From NCBI RefSeq assembly GCF_003589595.1, contig NW_020653993.1:4750926-4814925 (forward strand): 64,000 nucleotides of DNA, in the 5' to 3' direction. Below, piece by piece: positions 31,887-43,044 of the stretch. Source of the stretch: Hyposmocoma kahamanoa (taxonomy: Eukaryota; Arthropoda; Insecta; Lepidoptera; Cosmopterigidae). The notes under the pieces are model-generated. The model saw only the letters and a list, made by a program, of their open reading frames with translations, was not told the DNA's origin and did no database searches. The position numbers and the translations under genes are program-made. Every line of letters starts with the position of its first letter. The first letter of the stretch is position 1.

Positions 31887-32354
31887 TAAATTATCAACAG
31901 GATGTTTCTGTTGTGAATTTACGAGATCTACCAAAAAAAAGTGTTACAACCTGATTGGTTAAATTGGCCTAAAGGTTTTGCAATCGGGCTTTAAACCTTT
32001 CTAAAAAAAAAGAATGTTACGGTACTTGGCCACTTCTATTCTATCTCTTAGGTCATTTGTTTAGTAACGTTTGTTTGGCTTTCATTTGAGTTAGTTATCG
32101 TGGATATTAAAATATTGATTGTGTTTTTTTATTTTATTTACTCATAGATAAAGTATTATATGCAGTTATTGCATAATTAGGTCTTTATATCTCGTAACTA
32201 TTACTTAGTGCACTCGGCAAAGCCTCATGGCCGACTTTATGAACCCTTATTATGCAACTATTGCAGGAAATAATGTTGATTCAATGAGTTCGTCGAGATT
32301 CTTTACATCTCCTACTTGGATAAGACGGCTACAATCATATTGAATAATAATCTC
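31887..32354. other. unassigned stretch
   Basis: AT-rich; nothing recognised. Confidence 0.3.
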
Positions 32355-32780
32355 AGTACAGAATACTAAAAAAACCGACCTCAAAAGTACGTGGAAGTAC
32401 ATATAATTACCATGTTTTATTGAAATCGGCTACCGGAATGTGCGCAAACCCGGATTCATCCCCTAGTTCGCCACTATACGGGACTTCACATAGGAGATAA
32501 TAAAAATCGGTTCTCACTGCTCAATGTATATTGAGAGAGAAAAGCGCATTGAATTAAAGAATAGCAAAATCAACCATTAAAATAATTGCTCATTATACTA
32601 AAATTTAGGCGCCATTATAAAAATGAATCTTCATACGTGAACAGCCACCCTTAGAGGTGGATGATTTTCTTCAAAATTAAATGGAACCACTACTATAACT
32701 ATAACACTATATATATACCTACCTTCGTTCTAACAAAAAAAGAATCATGAAAATTGGTTCACAAATACAGGAGTTATCGC
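32355..32780 (-). repeat. R2 repeat, long subfamily
   Basis: AACCGACCTCAAAAGTAC, GAAATCGGCTACCGGAATG, then an extra ~180-bp block (GCGCATTGAATTAAAGAATA, ATTTAGGCGCCATTATAAA), then CCACCCTTAGAGGTGGATG and TTCACAAATACAGGAGTTAT. The same extra block is in the + copy at 47397. Confidence 0.85.
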
Positions 32781-33194
32781 TGTCCGAAAAGATAAAAATT
32801 TTGACTTTTTTACCAAACAATGAAACAAGAGTGTAACGCTACCCTTTGCTCACAAAACATAATATATCAAACAGAAACTATTCTCGAAAACTCCATGTGA
32901 TTCCCGGGTTCCATATATCTGCGTACATAAAGGGTTTGCTCCCAACACACTAGGGACGACCCAACATGTCTAAGTGACATTCTCCCAAATGACATCGTGT
33001 TCACTACGATATATTAGTTTTCAGCCTGCGGCACTTTAGTTCCGATCTCTGTCCACATTTCTCAGACTGATAAATGCTCTTTAACGTGTGGTTAAATGTT
33101 AATTTGTTAAGATGAAACGAGATACACACGGTCAAAGCGACACATACACGACTGAAATAATAATACTGTAGAACCTATTATAATACTAGTTTAG
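32781..33194. other. unassigned stretch
   Basis: No gene or repeat recognised. Confidence 0.3.
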
Positions 33195-33262
33195 AGTAGC
33201 AGAAGTGCTCCTTGTGAAAGAGTTTGTCCAGGGTGGTACACCACCTTACCTATTTCTGCCGC
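33195..33262 (+). repeat. SINE-A 5' fragment
   Basis: GTGCTCCTTGTGAAAGAG and ACCTATTTCTGCCGC, cut abruptly at a SINE-C piece. Confidence 0.8.
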
Positions 33263-33354
33263 AACACACTCATAACCACGCACTAGGGAAACCCCTGTAT
33301 CGCGGGTGCCATTGACACAAATTACACCCAAACTCGCAAAAGAAATAAATGTAC
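33263..33354 (-). repeat. SINE-C body fragment
   Basis: CGCACTAGGGAAACCCCTG, TCGCGGGTGCCATTGACAC and AATTACACCCAAACTCGC. It is cut at the left end of the 2.85-kb element, whose insertion it predates. Confidence 0.75.
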
Positions 33355-36204
33355 CCAAGGAGTACACTTTATGCGCCTTAAAACTGTTATATCTATAAAC
33401 AGTCTTAATATGGTATAGATTTAGATAATAGTTCTCTATAAATGGTTTTATAAAAAAGAAATTGTTCTTATAGACTTATTTCACTCAAGTCCAAATTTTT
33501 ACACCTTCTTAATACCAAACAACTTAATTAAGTGTAATCTCTCTTAAGATTTACTCTTATAGTCCTTATTTTAAGTTCATATGTAAAACAACTGATTATT
33601 TTTAGTAAAATTGTTCTACACACATCCAGTAAAGTCTATTAATACTCTAAAAACTATTGTTCTTAAGTTTATTCTAGATATATTTAATTTATAGTTATTC
33701 TGTAGTCTTTCTACTTATTGACAAACACGTTATAGCGAGTCTTTAGTAGATGTTATTTAAAAAAAATTTACAATTAGGGTTTTTACTCTATTGGCCGTTG
33801 TAAGAGTTCGTGCAAAATAGATAAAGTAAACAATATTAAACGATCTGGTGATGGTGGTGAATGTTGGATATTAAATCACATCATTCGATACAATCAGCAT
33901 TACCAATGCCAATTGTACAAAATCCCCAAAAATCATGGTTAAAATCCCCAAATTTGGGGAGAGCAAAGTTCATATTCCCCACAAATTCCCCACATCTCGA
34001 GTTTTCATTATTTGTTAGAAATATATCGCTTAAAAATATAATAAAGAATACGGAAACTCAAAATGTAATAATCTATTACATTTGCTGTGAATATAAAATG
34101 TATTAACTATAAAATTATATGAATAAGGTCATCTAATTTTCATCAGATCATCGTTTATTTAGGTTTAATTAGATTCAACATTAATCTGTAATTAGTCATT
34201 GAAAAAAAATTTTTTTTCTTTGCTTTACAAAATTATGTAAATTGATTATTTGTTGTGCATTTGGTGACAGTATGTTAATGTTAGAAATAATCAATGAGTT
34301 TCGACCTAAATTTAATATTTAAAGTTGGTAAGTTGTGGTGTCGAAGTACCAACTGCTCGGCTTTGTTTATCAATAGCTGGTTTCGTTTTGCTTCATACCG
34401 GGGACAGGCCTAAACGGGAGAAAGAATCGCGAACTCAACACGCACCGACTGGTAATTTTACAGTTCAGAACCAAGGGCTCTAATAATAATTCTATTTAAG
34501 CTGCTTGTTAATAATACGAGAGATGTGCGATGTTGAAAAACACGTCGTTAAACTCCATCACAGTATTTCTAACAGTAACGATCAAACCAGCGACGCATCA
34601 GCAATTGATAGATTAAACAAAATGATAAAATGTTAGAATCCCCACATTTTCCTCACAAAGCGCCAATACCCACCAAATCCCAAATCTAGTTGAAATTCCC
34701 CACAATTTGGGGAATTCCCCACAAATTGTCAACCCTGGATACAATAGTCGTAATTCGCGCGCGAGTGAGGCTTTTTTGTTTGTTGACAAATAAATAAATA
34801 TTGTGAAATAATTCCGTGTTCTGAAGTGATAAAAACAATTGAAATGAGCGCGTAAACTACTGTACTTAAATATTGTGTATGTGTATTGTGCCGTCTATCA
34901 ATAGAATACAGTGAAATCATTGTGTGAAATGTGGTTGGCGTGAAGAAATAACCTCTTTTTTGTAATGAAAATTTTATTTATTCCAACATAAGTTAGGTAT
35001 TTCATTAAAATATTCCTTATATTTATATGGTAGGGAATTTATCCACTTTTCTAGTCATATATAACATATTCCATATAATTATACAGAATAAGGTTTTTTG
35101 CGACAAATTGGATTTTTTCAATTGTTTTTTTGACCTAGTGTTTTGAAAAGTTTTTTATTGCATAATACGCTTACTATTTCCTATAACTTTTATAAAGGTT
35201 TTGTAATACTGTCAAAAGAAAAAATCGCTTAGAAACATCGCGTTTTGTAGATAATCATAAAACTTCATAGGAGTGAATATTCTTCTACAAGATCAACTAC
35301 ACTAAAGCAAGTAAAAATAATCTTTTCGTATTCTAAAGTTTTTCTATAGATAAAGCTATAGACAAAATGCCAACAGTGTTTTCAAAAAAAACTTTGCATT
35401 CTTATCGCCATTTTTATTTTTGAAGAATGACTATGAAGTAGCCGAGAAATATTTCTTTTCTTTTTAAAAAGTAAATCTAAGTTGAAATTAGCATGAAGAA
35501 GCCTGGAACTTCTTGGAAGTGGTTTGTTTTGTAAGTTATTTTGTATATTTAAGCTTTCTATAAATATTTAAAACCGAAAGTCGATGACCGTATTTTTATT
35601 AAGTTTATATTTTATACATAAATGTTTAAAATTTAGCGAGCGCATTACTTTCATGACAGGTTTTACATCACTTTTCACAATGTATTTAAAGTCGCACGTC
35701 AATTCGCGCTTTCTAACCGATTAAACATTGCGCGAAAAAGTCAGAAATATTATAATTAAAAATATTTAAAAATTATAATTTCACCATGTTGCGATTTTGA
35801 TAGTTTTTAATTTGTAAGTCATTAAACTTGAAATCTATTAGTATTAAGACAATTGCGTCTTATGTTTGTAACGCTTTAGTGTTTTGGTTTTAAAATAACA
35901 TTACCAAGAAAACTATCATAGACTATAAATTGTCTAAAAACTCTCTACAAGACTAAATAAAACTCTTTACATTCTGTAAATGGTCCTGGAATTCTGGTTC
36001 TGGAAGAGTTACTTGAGAAAAAGTTAAGAATCACTCTTAACACTACCTACAGATAGTTTCTCAAAGCACTCTTGTGATCTATTAATAAAGTTGTGCCCAC
36101 TTTTACTTTATATTATCTAGAAACCTTCTTCGAGATATCTTGAGGGCATTTGAACTCTTTAAATATTCAATCGAATTAAATTCTATTAGATATCTTATAG
36201 TGTA
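33355..36204 (+). mobile_element. ~2.85-kb DNA-transposon-like element, copy A
   Basis: Begins CCAAGGAGTACACTTTATGC and aligns end to end, in inverted orientation, with 50840-53848. There is no recognisable transposase, RT, integrase or helicase. It contains two clusters of TCCCCACAAATT-like motifs (33910-34000 and 34640-34730), including the palindrome TCCCCAAATTTGGGGA, and a 37-codon frame at 34523-34636. The last ~25 bp present in copy B (ending GTGTGCTGCTTGG) are missing, so this copy is 3'-eroded. I infer a large non-autonomous TIR element. Confidence 0.7.
34523..34636 (+). CDS. 37-codon frame conserved in both copies of the 2.85-kb element
   Basis: Encodes MCDVEKHVVKLHHSISNSND then QTSDASAIDRLNKMIKC and a TAG stop. 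Copy B (52573-52686, minus) has the same start, stop and length, with a few amino-acid changes (KL to IV, I to V, K to E) and some silent ones. Could be the N-terminus of a lost transposase or a chance frame; no domain recognised. Confidence 0.25.
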   Translation: MCDVEKHVVKLHHSISNSNDQTSDASAIDRLNKMIKC

Positions 36205-36361
36205 TAGTTATAAAAATAAAAATAAACTTTATAGTAATGGCGGATAAAATTTGTGTGCCATTAATTTTATAAGGAGAAAGGGCAGATATTAATAAAACAA
36301 GTAAACATACTCAGTAATAAGGAAGAAATCTGAAACGTTATCAGCAATAATGTTATTATGT
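36205..36361. other. unassigned short stretch
   Basis: AT-rich flank of copy A; nothing recognised. Confidence 0.3.
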
Positions 36362-36605
36362 ACCGCCTCTCAAACAGAGGCCGTGGATTCGAAACCGGGC
36401 TTGCACTTCTGAGTTTTCCGGTATTTATGTGCGAAATTTAATTTGAAATTTACCATGAGCTTTTCGGTGAAGGAAGACATCGTGATAAAACCTCTACATT
36501 GAAAAAGGTTGTTCACATCACAACCCTTGGAATACGTGTGACAAACCCTCGAGTGAGAGGAGCTCAGAGCCCAGCAGTGGGACGTATAAACGGTTTGATG
36601 ATGAT
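36362..36605 (+). repeat. SINE-E, forward copy
   Basis: GAGGCCGTGGATTCGAAACC (T-arm-like), TTCCGGTATTTATGTGCGAA, TTACCATGAGCTTTTCGGTG, then GCCCAGCAGTGGGACGTATA and GATGATGATGA. Apparently near full length with an RTE-type microsatellite tail. Confidence 0.8.
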
Positions 36606-36684
36606 GAATAAAGACGATCATTCAATCAATGTTTCTGTTAAATAACAATAATTTGTAAGTACAAATAAAATAAAACAAGTTATC
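36606..36684. other. short spacer
   Basis: AT-rich; nothing recognised. Confidence 0.3.
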
Positions 36685-36835
36685 GTTAAAAACCAAATAC
36701 AAAGATCCGACAACAAGCACATAGTAAAATTCGTGAGGTCCGCTGGTTGCTTAGTTGGCATAGCGTCTGGCACGGTTTTATAGAATTTTTTTCTAAGTAT
36801 TCGATATTTGTATTAAGAGCTCTCATGCCAAAAAA
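36685..36835 (+). repeat. SINE-B head and body, deleted
   Basis: AACCAAATACAAAGATCCGA, then A-box region GGTTGCTTAGTTGGCATAGC, GTCTGGCACGG, then TTTTTTTCTAAGTATTCGAT. The B box is deleted. Confidence 0.65.
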
Positions 36836-37254
36836 GTTTTGACGTTGGCTCCGCCCAAATTTGTGAAACAAATATATGCCTGAAGTTCGCGTGACATGCG
36901 ACAGGAGATGTTGAATTTTGCGCATTAAAAGTACCAAATTTGTTTTAGCGGAATAACTCTAAAACTAAAGGCATTAAAAAAATCCGTAGTGACAGTTGTC
37001 GATTATGCATAAATATAATTAATTATATAATTTTTATCCTAATAACCTGTATGTAGCATTTCGAGGATAAATCGAAAAAATGTGAAAATTAGAGGTCATT
37101 TCGTCATTTTTATTTATCGAGGAAACTTTATTGTTTTATGTTTGTGATTAATGTCTATGCTTGAATATATCGTGTAGTTACTCATACAATATTTTATTTT
37201 TAAATTTAAAGTGGATATACCCCTCTAAAATCAAATCGAAAATTAGGAATTGTT
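36836..37254. other. unassigned stretch
   Basis: AT-rich; nothing recognised. Confidence 0.3.
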
Positions 37255-37345
37255 CCTCTGCTCCCTCTTAATAATTATAACAAACTAGTGGAGTGATTTC
37301 ACAAAAAATAGTGGTGAAGCTTCCTGACATTCAATAAAACATTTA
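37255..37345 (+). repeat. SINE-B tail
   Basis: AATAATTATAACAAACTAGT and GGAGTGATTTCACAAAAAAT match the SINE-B 3' region. Confidence 0.65.
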
Positions 37346-37720
37346 AGTTATATATTTTTTAATTTGTTACGAAAACACCAACCCTACTACGTGACGTCAT
37401 ATTTGCTGCCCAATCATAACTAACGTAATCGACATTTTAGCGAAATTGAGTTATTAAAATAAATATGTGAAATCAGCGACAAAATATCTACAACCCCCTC
37501 AGATCGGTTTTTTATTATCCTGTTTAATATCAGTTTTATTGTTAAGCGAAATCAGCTCAGTTGACAGGTTTTTTTTATATATAAAATATACGTGTAACCT
37601 GTGGGTCAGCTATATTAAGCAACCGTATAATGCCATCCGCGTCAATATAATATTTTTTGGAGCTTTGTTTCAATTGCCAAGAATCAGATACTATAGCGCA
37701 TCGGAAACGTATTTTTCCAT
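37346..37720. other. unassigned stretch
   Basis: Short frame at 37467-37736 without recognisable motifs. Confidence 0.3.
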
Positions 37721-38262
37721 GTATGTTACGCGATAACTCCGCATTTGTGAACTGATTTTGATGTCAAAGTCAAATAATATTACATAATTGATTCCATAGG
37801 TATAATTTGTACACTTGAAAACGTTATTTTTTCGCCGTTACTGCTCGTTCACTACGCTGACCTCCCTGAGAAGAACTAGCAGGAAACAATAGGGATTGCT
37901 CTTTTCAAATAAACTTAAATGCTGTGGAACATACTTTGAATCATAATTGTGTGGAATCAAGACTCATGTTGTCTTTCCATACATCTTTATCTAACAAATT
38001 CTCTTAAATTTTATAACATGACTTTTCAATTGAAATACTCTTAATGTAAGTTTTAAACTTTGTTCGAAAGAGGGTACTTCAGTAATAGTCCCATTTAAAT
38101 AGAAGAAAATATTCCATCTCTAAGGATGGCAAACTATAGGATGAATCCGGTTTCACGTATTTTCCGGTAACCGAATCAAATAAAACTTTGCAAATAGATG
38201 TAAATACACGTACTTTTGAGGTCGATTTTTTAGTACTCTGTATAACAGTCCGCTGACCATGT
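37721..38262 (+). repeat. R2 repeat interrupted by a LINE end
   Basis: TGTTACGCGATAACTCCGCA and TGAACTGATTTTGATG lie left of the insertion. TTCGAAAGAGGGTACTTC, GGATGAATCCGGTTTCACG, TTCCGGTAACCGAATC and TTTTGAGGTCGATTTTTTAG lie right of it. Confidence 0.85.
37764..38058 (-). pseudogene. LINE 3' end nested in R2
   Basis: TCAAAGTCAAATAATATTAC, CGTTACTGCTCGTTCACTAC and GGGATTGCTCTTTTCAAATA are collinear with the LINE 3' end at 8443. No open frame remains. 5'-truncated and antisense to the host R2 copy. Confidence 0.75.
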
Positions 38263-39390
38263 GCTTAGGCAAGCTAAATTATATTTCATGTTCTACTAAA
38301 CTCGAACACAACCCTTTTACGACAAGTTATTTTAATGAGATTAAAGTATTGTATGAAATTTAAATTATGATGAATTATTAAAAGTTACGGGTGTAGCTTA
38401 GGATTTTAGTAATATTACTTATAGAGTCATCGGAGGTTGTTAGTTTTTTACGAATAACCCTGCATAAATAAAAAAATATATATAAATTACACACAAATAT
38501 TTTACGTTTCAATTATATAATGAACGGCGTATGCGACCCGCCTTGTGTAACTCGAGTGTCTGTAGTCCATATCGAGTGTTAGGTTATGGAAAAATTTCCA
38601 GGAAAATGAATATTTTTTTCTGCAATTTTTCCTTTTTTTTCTCACATTCGACATTGACACAAGTTGTCAAAAAATGAAGTTACAGAACGAAAAGAATGGG
38701 GCCATTAAAAAGGATTTTTTTTCACTGTTTTTATCATTTTAAATCTCGTTTATAGCTTTTAGCTATAAAAGTTTAAGTTATAATTCACGCTAAATAAAAC
38801 TTCAAAACATATTTCTACACGTGGAACGTATGTTCATATTACAACGAACCTTCGAAATTACATTTCTCCAATTTTTCCGATTTTTCGGAAAATTACCCAA
38901 CGGTATATATACCCGGCTCGCAGTGGACGTGCACACATACAAGCCGCGCTGCTTAGTTTGTATGCAGTTACGCTACTTATTTTATTATATTATGCTTTTG
39001 TCAAAAATATTCATATTTCGATATGGTAACCGTAATACGCACAAAATCACGTCTTGAGAATAAAGAATATTATCGAGCTATAAGCCAGCTCATCAGAATG
39101 TGTAGCCGTTATTTCGCACAGACAGCGACAAGCGCGGTAATGAGCTTTGTTGGCGCGAAATCACGATCAAAATGGCGGACAGAATTTACGCTGCGTTCGT
39201 GGATTAATGTACTTTTACAGTCGCCATCAAAACGTCACGGAACAATTTACTGTTAGTACAGTTAGCATCAAAAATGATCTAAACGATTAACTTGCCTAAA
39301 AAATTATTTCACGATTTCTACCTAATTTCGGTGGCAATTTTTATTATTTGAAGTATTATTATCGTGATATATCAAATAATATTTTATATA
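38263..39390. other. unassigned stretch
   Basis: Mostly AT-rich. 38900-39250 is less so (TATATATACCCGGCTCGCAG) and has two short overlapping plus-strand frames without a recognisable domain. It could be genuine single-copy sequence, but no gene can be argued. Confidence 0.3.
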
Positions 39391-39451
39391 AAAACCGACC
39401 TCAAAAGTTTTTTAAGTTAAAAAGAATTACATATATTACCAAGCTTTAAGA
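39391..39451 (-). repeat. R2 end fragment
   Basis: AACCGACCTCAAAAG and AATTACATATATTACCAAGC are the reversed R2 terminus. It is followed directly by SINE-A. Confidence 0.6.
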
Positions 39452-39461
39452 AATCTTTTTT

Positions 39462-39592
39462 TTTTATAATTATCAAGTGACGGGACGAACAAGTCGTGTG
39501 CCTAATGGTAAGCTACACGCCTGTCTATGATGGTATCAATGCTACTCAGAGCTTTAAATCACAAAGATCAGAGAGGCACTGACCAATCATTT
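39462..39592 (-). repeat. SINE-A 3' half
   Basis: ATTATCAAGTGACGGGACGA, GTGCCTAATGGTAAGC and CTCAGAGCTTTAAATCACAA. Confidence 0.88.
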
Positions 39593-40097
39593 GGTCAAGT
39601 AGTGCTTATTTGGCAGTAATTGTTTCGGACGGATGTCGGACAGAGATCGAGGGTAGACCCCGTGAGACGCACTGTTGGCTCCCTAGCCGTATACCTTTTT
39701 GTTTGTCTTATATCTAATATACGCCTTGCGCACTTTCCGTCTGCGTCTCAATTTCTACGCACCCCCTCCGCTCACCTGCGCTGCAATAATATTTTTTTAA
39801 AACAATTATTTAATCAGACGAAAAAGTCCAATGGTATCAATGAGTAAACTTACAAATTATAAGTTGATGTCTAGATGTGGTTAATATAATGATTGTGTAC
39901 AATTTTGCACCCTTGGTGTAATGAGGCCTTCTCCTTTTGAAAAGAGGTTTCAAGTTTCTACGAACGAAGTTAGTCGACAACTTTCTTATACTTAAATAGG
40001 ACGGCTATAAAAAGGCACAAAAGGGTAATTTCTGTACCTAATTTCGGTTCCATATTTTATTCTTTAAATATTCAGCAATAATATCATTAAGTTTTTT
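39593..40097. other. unassigned stretch
   Basis: 39600-39800 is GC-richer (CGGACGGATGTCGGACAGAG) with a 75-codon frame of no known family. The rest is AT-rich. Confidence 0.3.
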
Positions 40098-40415
40098 TTT
40101 ATGATAACAAGCGGCGGGACGAATGATCGAGCGCCTGATGATGGTAAGCGACACGCCGGTCTATATTAATTGCAGTGGCACTCAGAGCTTTAAATCCCTA
40201 AGGTCTGAGGGGCACTGTCACCGCGCCCGTCACCCCGACACATAAGTTGACAAGTCCCATGTGCCTATAATTTCACCAGCACCCTTACCCTTCAAGACTG
40301 GAACGCAGTAATGCTCACATTACTGCTAGGCGGCAGAAATAGCTAAGGTGGCAGTACTTCCCTGGAGGTACTCTTTCACACGGAGCTCTACTAAGTGGTA
40401 GTAGTAATAGTAAGA
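40098..40415 (-). repeat. SINE-A, full length
   Basis: Poly(T), ATGATAACAAGCGGCGGGAC, GCGCCTGATGATGGTAAGCG, TAAATCCCTAAGGTCTGAGG, CATAAGTTGACAAGTCCCAT, GGAACGCAGTAATGCTCACA, GGCAGTACTTCCCTGGAGG and CACACGGAGCTCTACTA. A good reference copy of the family. Confidence 0.95.
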
Positions 40416-40979
40416 AGAAGTATTATTTAATATTCGTGTGTGGTATCCTGAAATATTATTTTATATTATGCTACTTTAATACTTGAATAATAAAAATTGC
40501 CACCGAAATTAGGTAGAGAAAACTAACCTGAACAATACATAATTTATTTCATATAGTTAGCATTATTTTTATGATTTTCATGTGACAAAAGCACTTTTGA
40601 AGTATAAGCACATGTTGCTTTATTATATACCAAGGCTAGTAATTGTTGTATTCATTGCAAATGCTGAATATTTATTTTAACAACGAGGCTATCACTGGAG
40701 TATCCCGTTGATTGAGTTAGTATTTCAATCTCGTTTATCAAACAAAATTTTAATGGAAAAATGTTGTGCTTAATAAAATCACTTTTCACCAGAACCGGTT
40801 TACGGCACAAACTGTGAATGAGTCGTCATTTGAGTAAAACGCAATTTATTTTGTCGTTTTTATTCGTCCACGTTAATTTATCTGGGCTAGTGATGTGGCA
40901 GCTACTGAATAGCAGGGAGCACCTCGTAACCAAAGATCGGCTTAAGCCGAGTAAGATACAGAGATAAGGTACAAAATAA
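40416..40979. other. unassigned stretch
   Basis: AT-rich; nothing recognised. Confidence 0.3.
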
Positions 40980-41028
40980 ACAGAGGCAAGACAGAGGCGC
41001 GATAGAGGCGAGACAGAGGCGAGACCGA
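40980..41028. repeat. 11-bp minisatellite
   Basis: About four and a half copies of ACAGAGGCGAG (variants ACAGAGGCAAG, ACAGAGGCGCG, ATAGAGGCGAG). Confidence 0.9.
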
Positions 41029-41969
41029 GAAGGTCTCACTTGTATATTATCCAGCGTGTTGCACTAGTAATTGGCATGCACACAATACATTAATTACAAT
41101 TTTGGAAGTATATATACAAGTATGATGACATTAATTTTTATTTTTTATTATTCAATTGAATAACATTAAAAAAATAAAAAAGTAAAATTAAGATATAATA
41201 AAATGTATATCTAAATAATTATAAACTTTAAACTTTACCTAAATTTCAAGTAATTTGTAGATAGTAGATAACACTCATTCCGAAATACTCGAATGGTTAA
41301 ATATTTAAAGATAAAAATCGAAAAAAAAAAAATTAGTATTTCAACTTACAGTTACAATGCATACTTGCTACAGTAGTAAAGTTATCCAAAATATAGAACA
41401 AAATACAATATAATAATTGCGCGTATTTAGAGGCAGGTGTTATCGACTTTGTGTATTATTTATTTAAAGTTTTAATAACGCACTGTATTACTATACCTGC
41501 GTAGAACATATTCAAATCGAATCTTCCTGTTCCTAATCATGAGTGCATGAGGCTAAGATCCGAATAGCTACGTAAGTGATTTGCATGATTTCCTTATTAT
41601 TATAAGAATCAGGTCAGAAACAATGTTAATAGGTAAAAGATAATTCATTGAAAGTTTCTCCAATGTCAAAATTATCTTTTAAAATCAATATAGCAACTTC
41701 AAAGTTGCTACTAGTTGGCCGTCGTCTTTGTGCAAAGTTTACGTTTGAACTTTGTGCCAAGTTTTAACTGTCTACGTCGAAACGTTTTGAAATTTGTTCG
41801 AGAATTTTCTTGGCAGAACATAGCTTAGATATAGAGGGTGTTAATGCATTTCAGCCGTAGGAAGGATGATTGAGACCGTTAATACTGCTTCCACTACGGA
41901 AATTCCTTCGGAATTATGAAAATTGTATCTCGAAAACAATATGGCACCATAATCATCGTTTCAGCAGAA
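41029..41969. other. unassigned stretch
   Basis: Very AT-rich to 41500, then mixed. No frame or repeat recognised. Confidence 0.3.
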
Positions 41970-42285
41970 AAACGTCCATGACGTAATCGACTGGTCTAGC
42001 GCTGCTTGCACCCAGCGGATTCTCCCAAACTTCACCAAGTCATCGGTCCACCTTGTGGGTCATCTGACCACGATGCGTCTTCACCACTCGAGAGCTCTTT
42101 TGTCTCATCAGCTATCTGTTTTTAGAGCAATGTTCCCCGCCTACTGCTAATTAAATTTTGCAATTCTGTTACTCTGGTCTTTTGCTGTAATCTTCATTTC
42201 TGATTGGATTTCGCAGTGAAACTTCGAGCATAGCGCTACCCCTTGATCTTTGGATGACCTTGAGCCTTCTCATTACGCTTCTTAT
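41970..42285 (-). pseudogene. LINE RT C-terminal remnant
   Basis: The minus strand reads MRRLKVIQRSRGSAMLEVSL then RNPIRNEDYSKRPE. After stops and shifts it reads HKVDRWLGEV or, in an adjacent frame, RWTDDLVKV. The LKV-x-QR-x-x-x-AMLxVSLR-x-x-IRN-x-x (K)R pattern precedes the RW-x-DD-(L/I) motif in the C-terminal part of this LINE RT. Same lineage as 9756-10030. Degenerate. Confidence 0.7.
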
Positions 42286-42417
42286 TATATCACCATCATT
42301 ATAATACTATACAATGCTAGTTGAGAGACCCCTGGCTATGATCACCATCTGTGTGGCCGAAGGTTAAGATGCCATTATTCGATATGCTGGCCCAGTGCGG
42401 CTTCGGAACTTACAAAC
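42286..42417. other. unassigned spacer
   Basis: Nothing recognised between the LINE remnant and SINE-A. Confidence 0.3.
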
Positions 42418-42725
42418 ATTTAGCAGCAGCAGAGCTCCTTGTGAAAGAATTCGTCCAAGGAAATACTTACCTATTTCTGCTACCAAGCAGTAATTTGAGC
42501 ATTACTGTGTTCGGTTTTTGAAGTGTTAATGAAACTATAGGTACATGGGACTTGTCAACTCTGAGTATCAGGATGACGGGCGCAGTGGTAGTACCTCTCA
42601 GGTCTTTACGATTTAAAGCTCCGAATCTCTGCTCCCTCGTGGCGTCGAAACTGTTATTGGTTGGCGTGTCGCTTAACACCATGGATACGATATGTTCGTC
42701 CCAACACTTGACATCACAAAAAAAC
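42418..42725 (+). repeat. SINE-A, full length
   Basis: GCAGCAGAGCTCCTTGTGAA, GCTACCAAGCAGTAATTTGA, ACATGGGACTTGTCAACTC, GGGCGCAGTGGTAGTACC, GATTTAAAGCTCCGAATC and CACTTGACATCACAAAAAAA. It carries several substitutions and indels. Confidence 0.9.
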
Positions 42726-42854
42726 TCTTTCTGTATCAGAATCATCTTAAGACATAATTGGAAGCATTAGTGTGCAGTTCATTCTTTAACTATATGTCAA
42801 AGATTTCCAAAGCTAATCACTGCATTTGCAAATTCTTTTTTTCAAGGATAAATG
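42726..42854. other. spacer between SINE-A copies
   Basis: AT-rich; nothing recognised. Confidence 0.3.
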
Positions 42855-43044
42855 TACTGGTGAAATTACATGTGCATGCGACTTGTCAACTTAGGTCTCA
42901 GGGTGACAGGAGCTGTGGTAGTGCTCGTCAGATCTCTGCAATTTAAAGCTCTGAGTGTTACTGCAACTGTTATGGACAGGCGTGTAGCTTACCACCAGGC
43001 AAACACCTTATTAGCTTGATATTATAAAAATAAAAAATATATAA
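42855..43044 (+). repeat. SINE-A 3' two-thirds
   Basis: GGTGAAATTACATGTGCATG, TAGGTCTCAGGGTGACAGG, ATGGACAGGCGTGTAGCTTA and GCTTGATATTATAAAAATA, ending directly at a LINE tail. Confidence 0.9.

Noticed and set aside
33861..34106. 81-codon frame in copy A with a counterpart in copy B
   Set aside because: Translated similarity simply follows DNA similarity across TCCCCA repeats, and the copy B frame lacks an ATG at the matching start.
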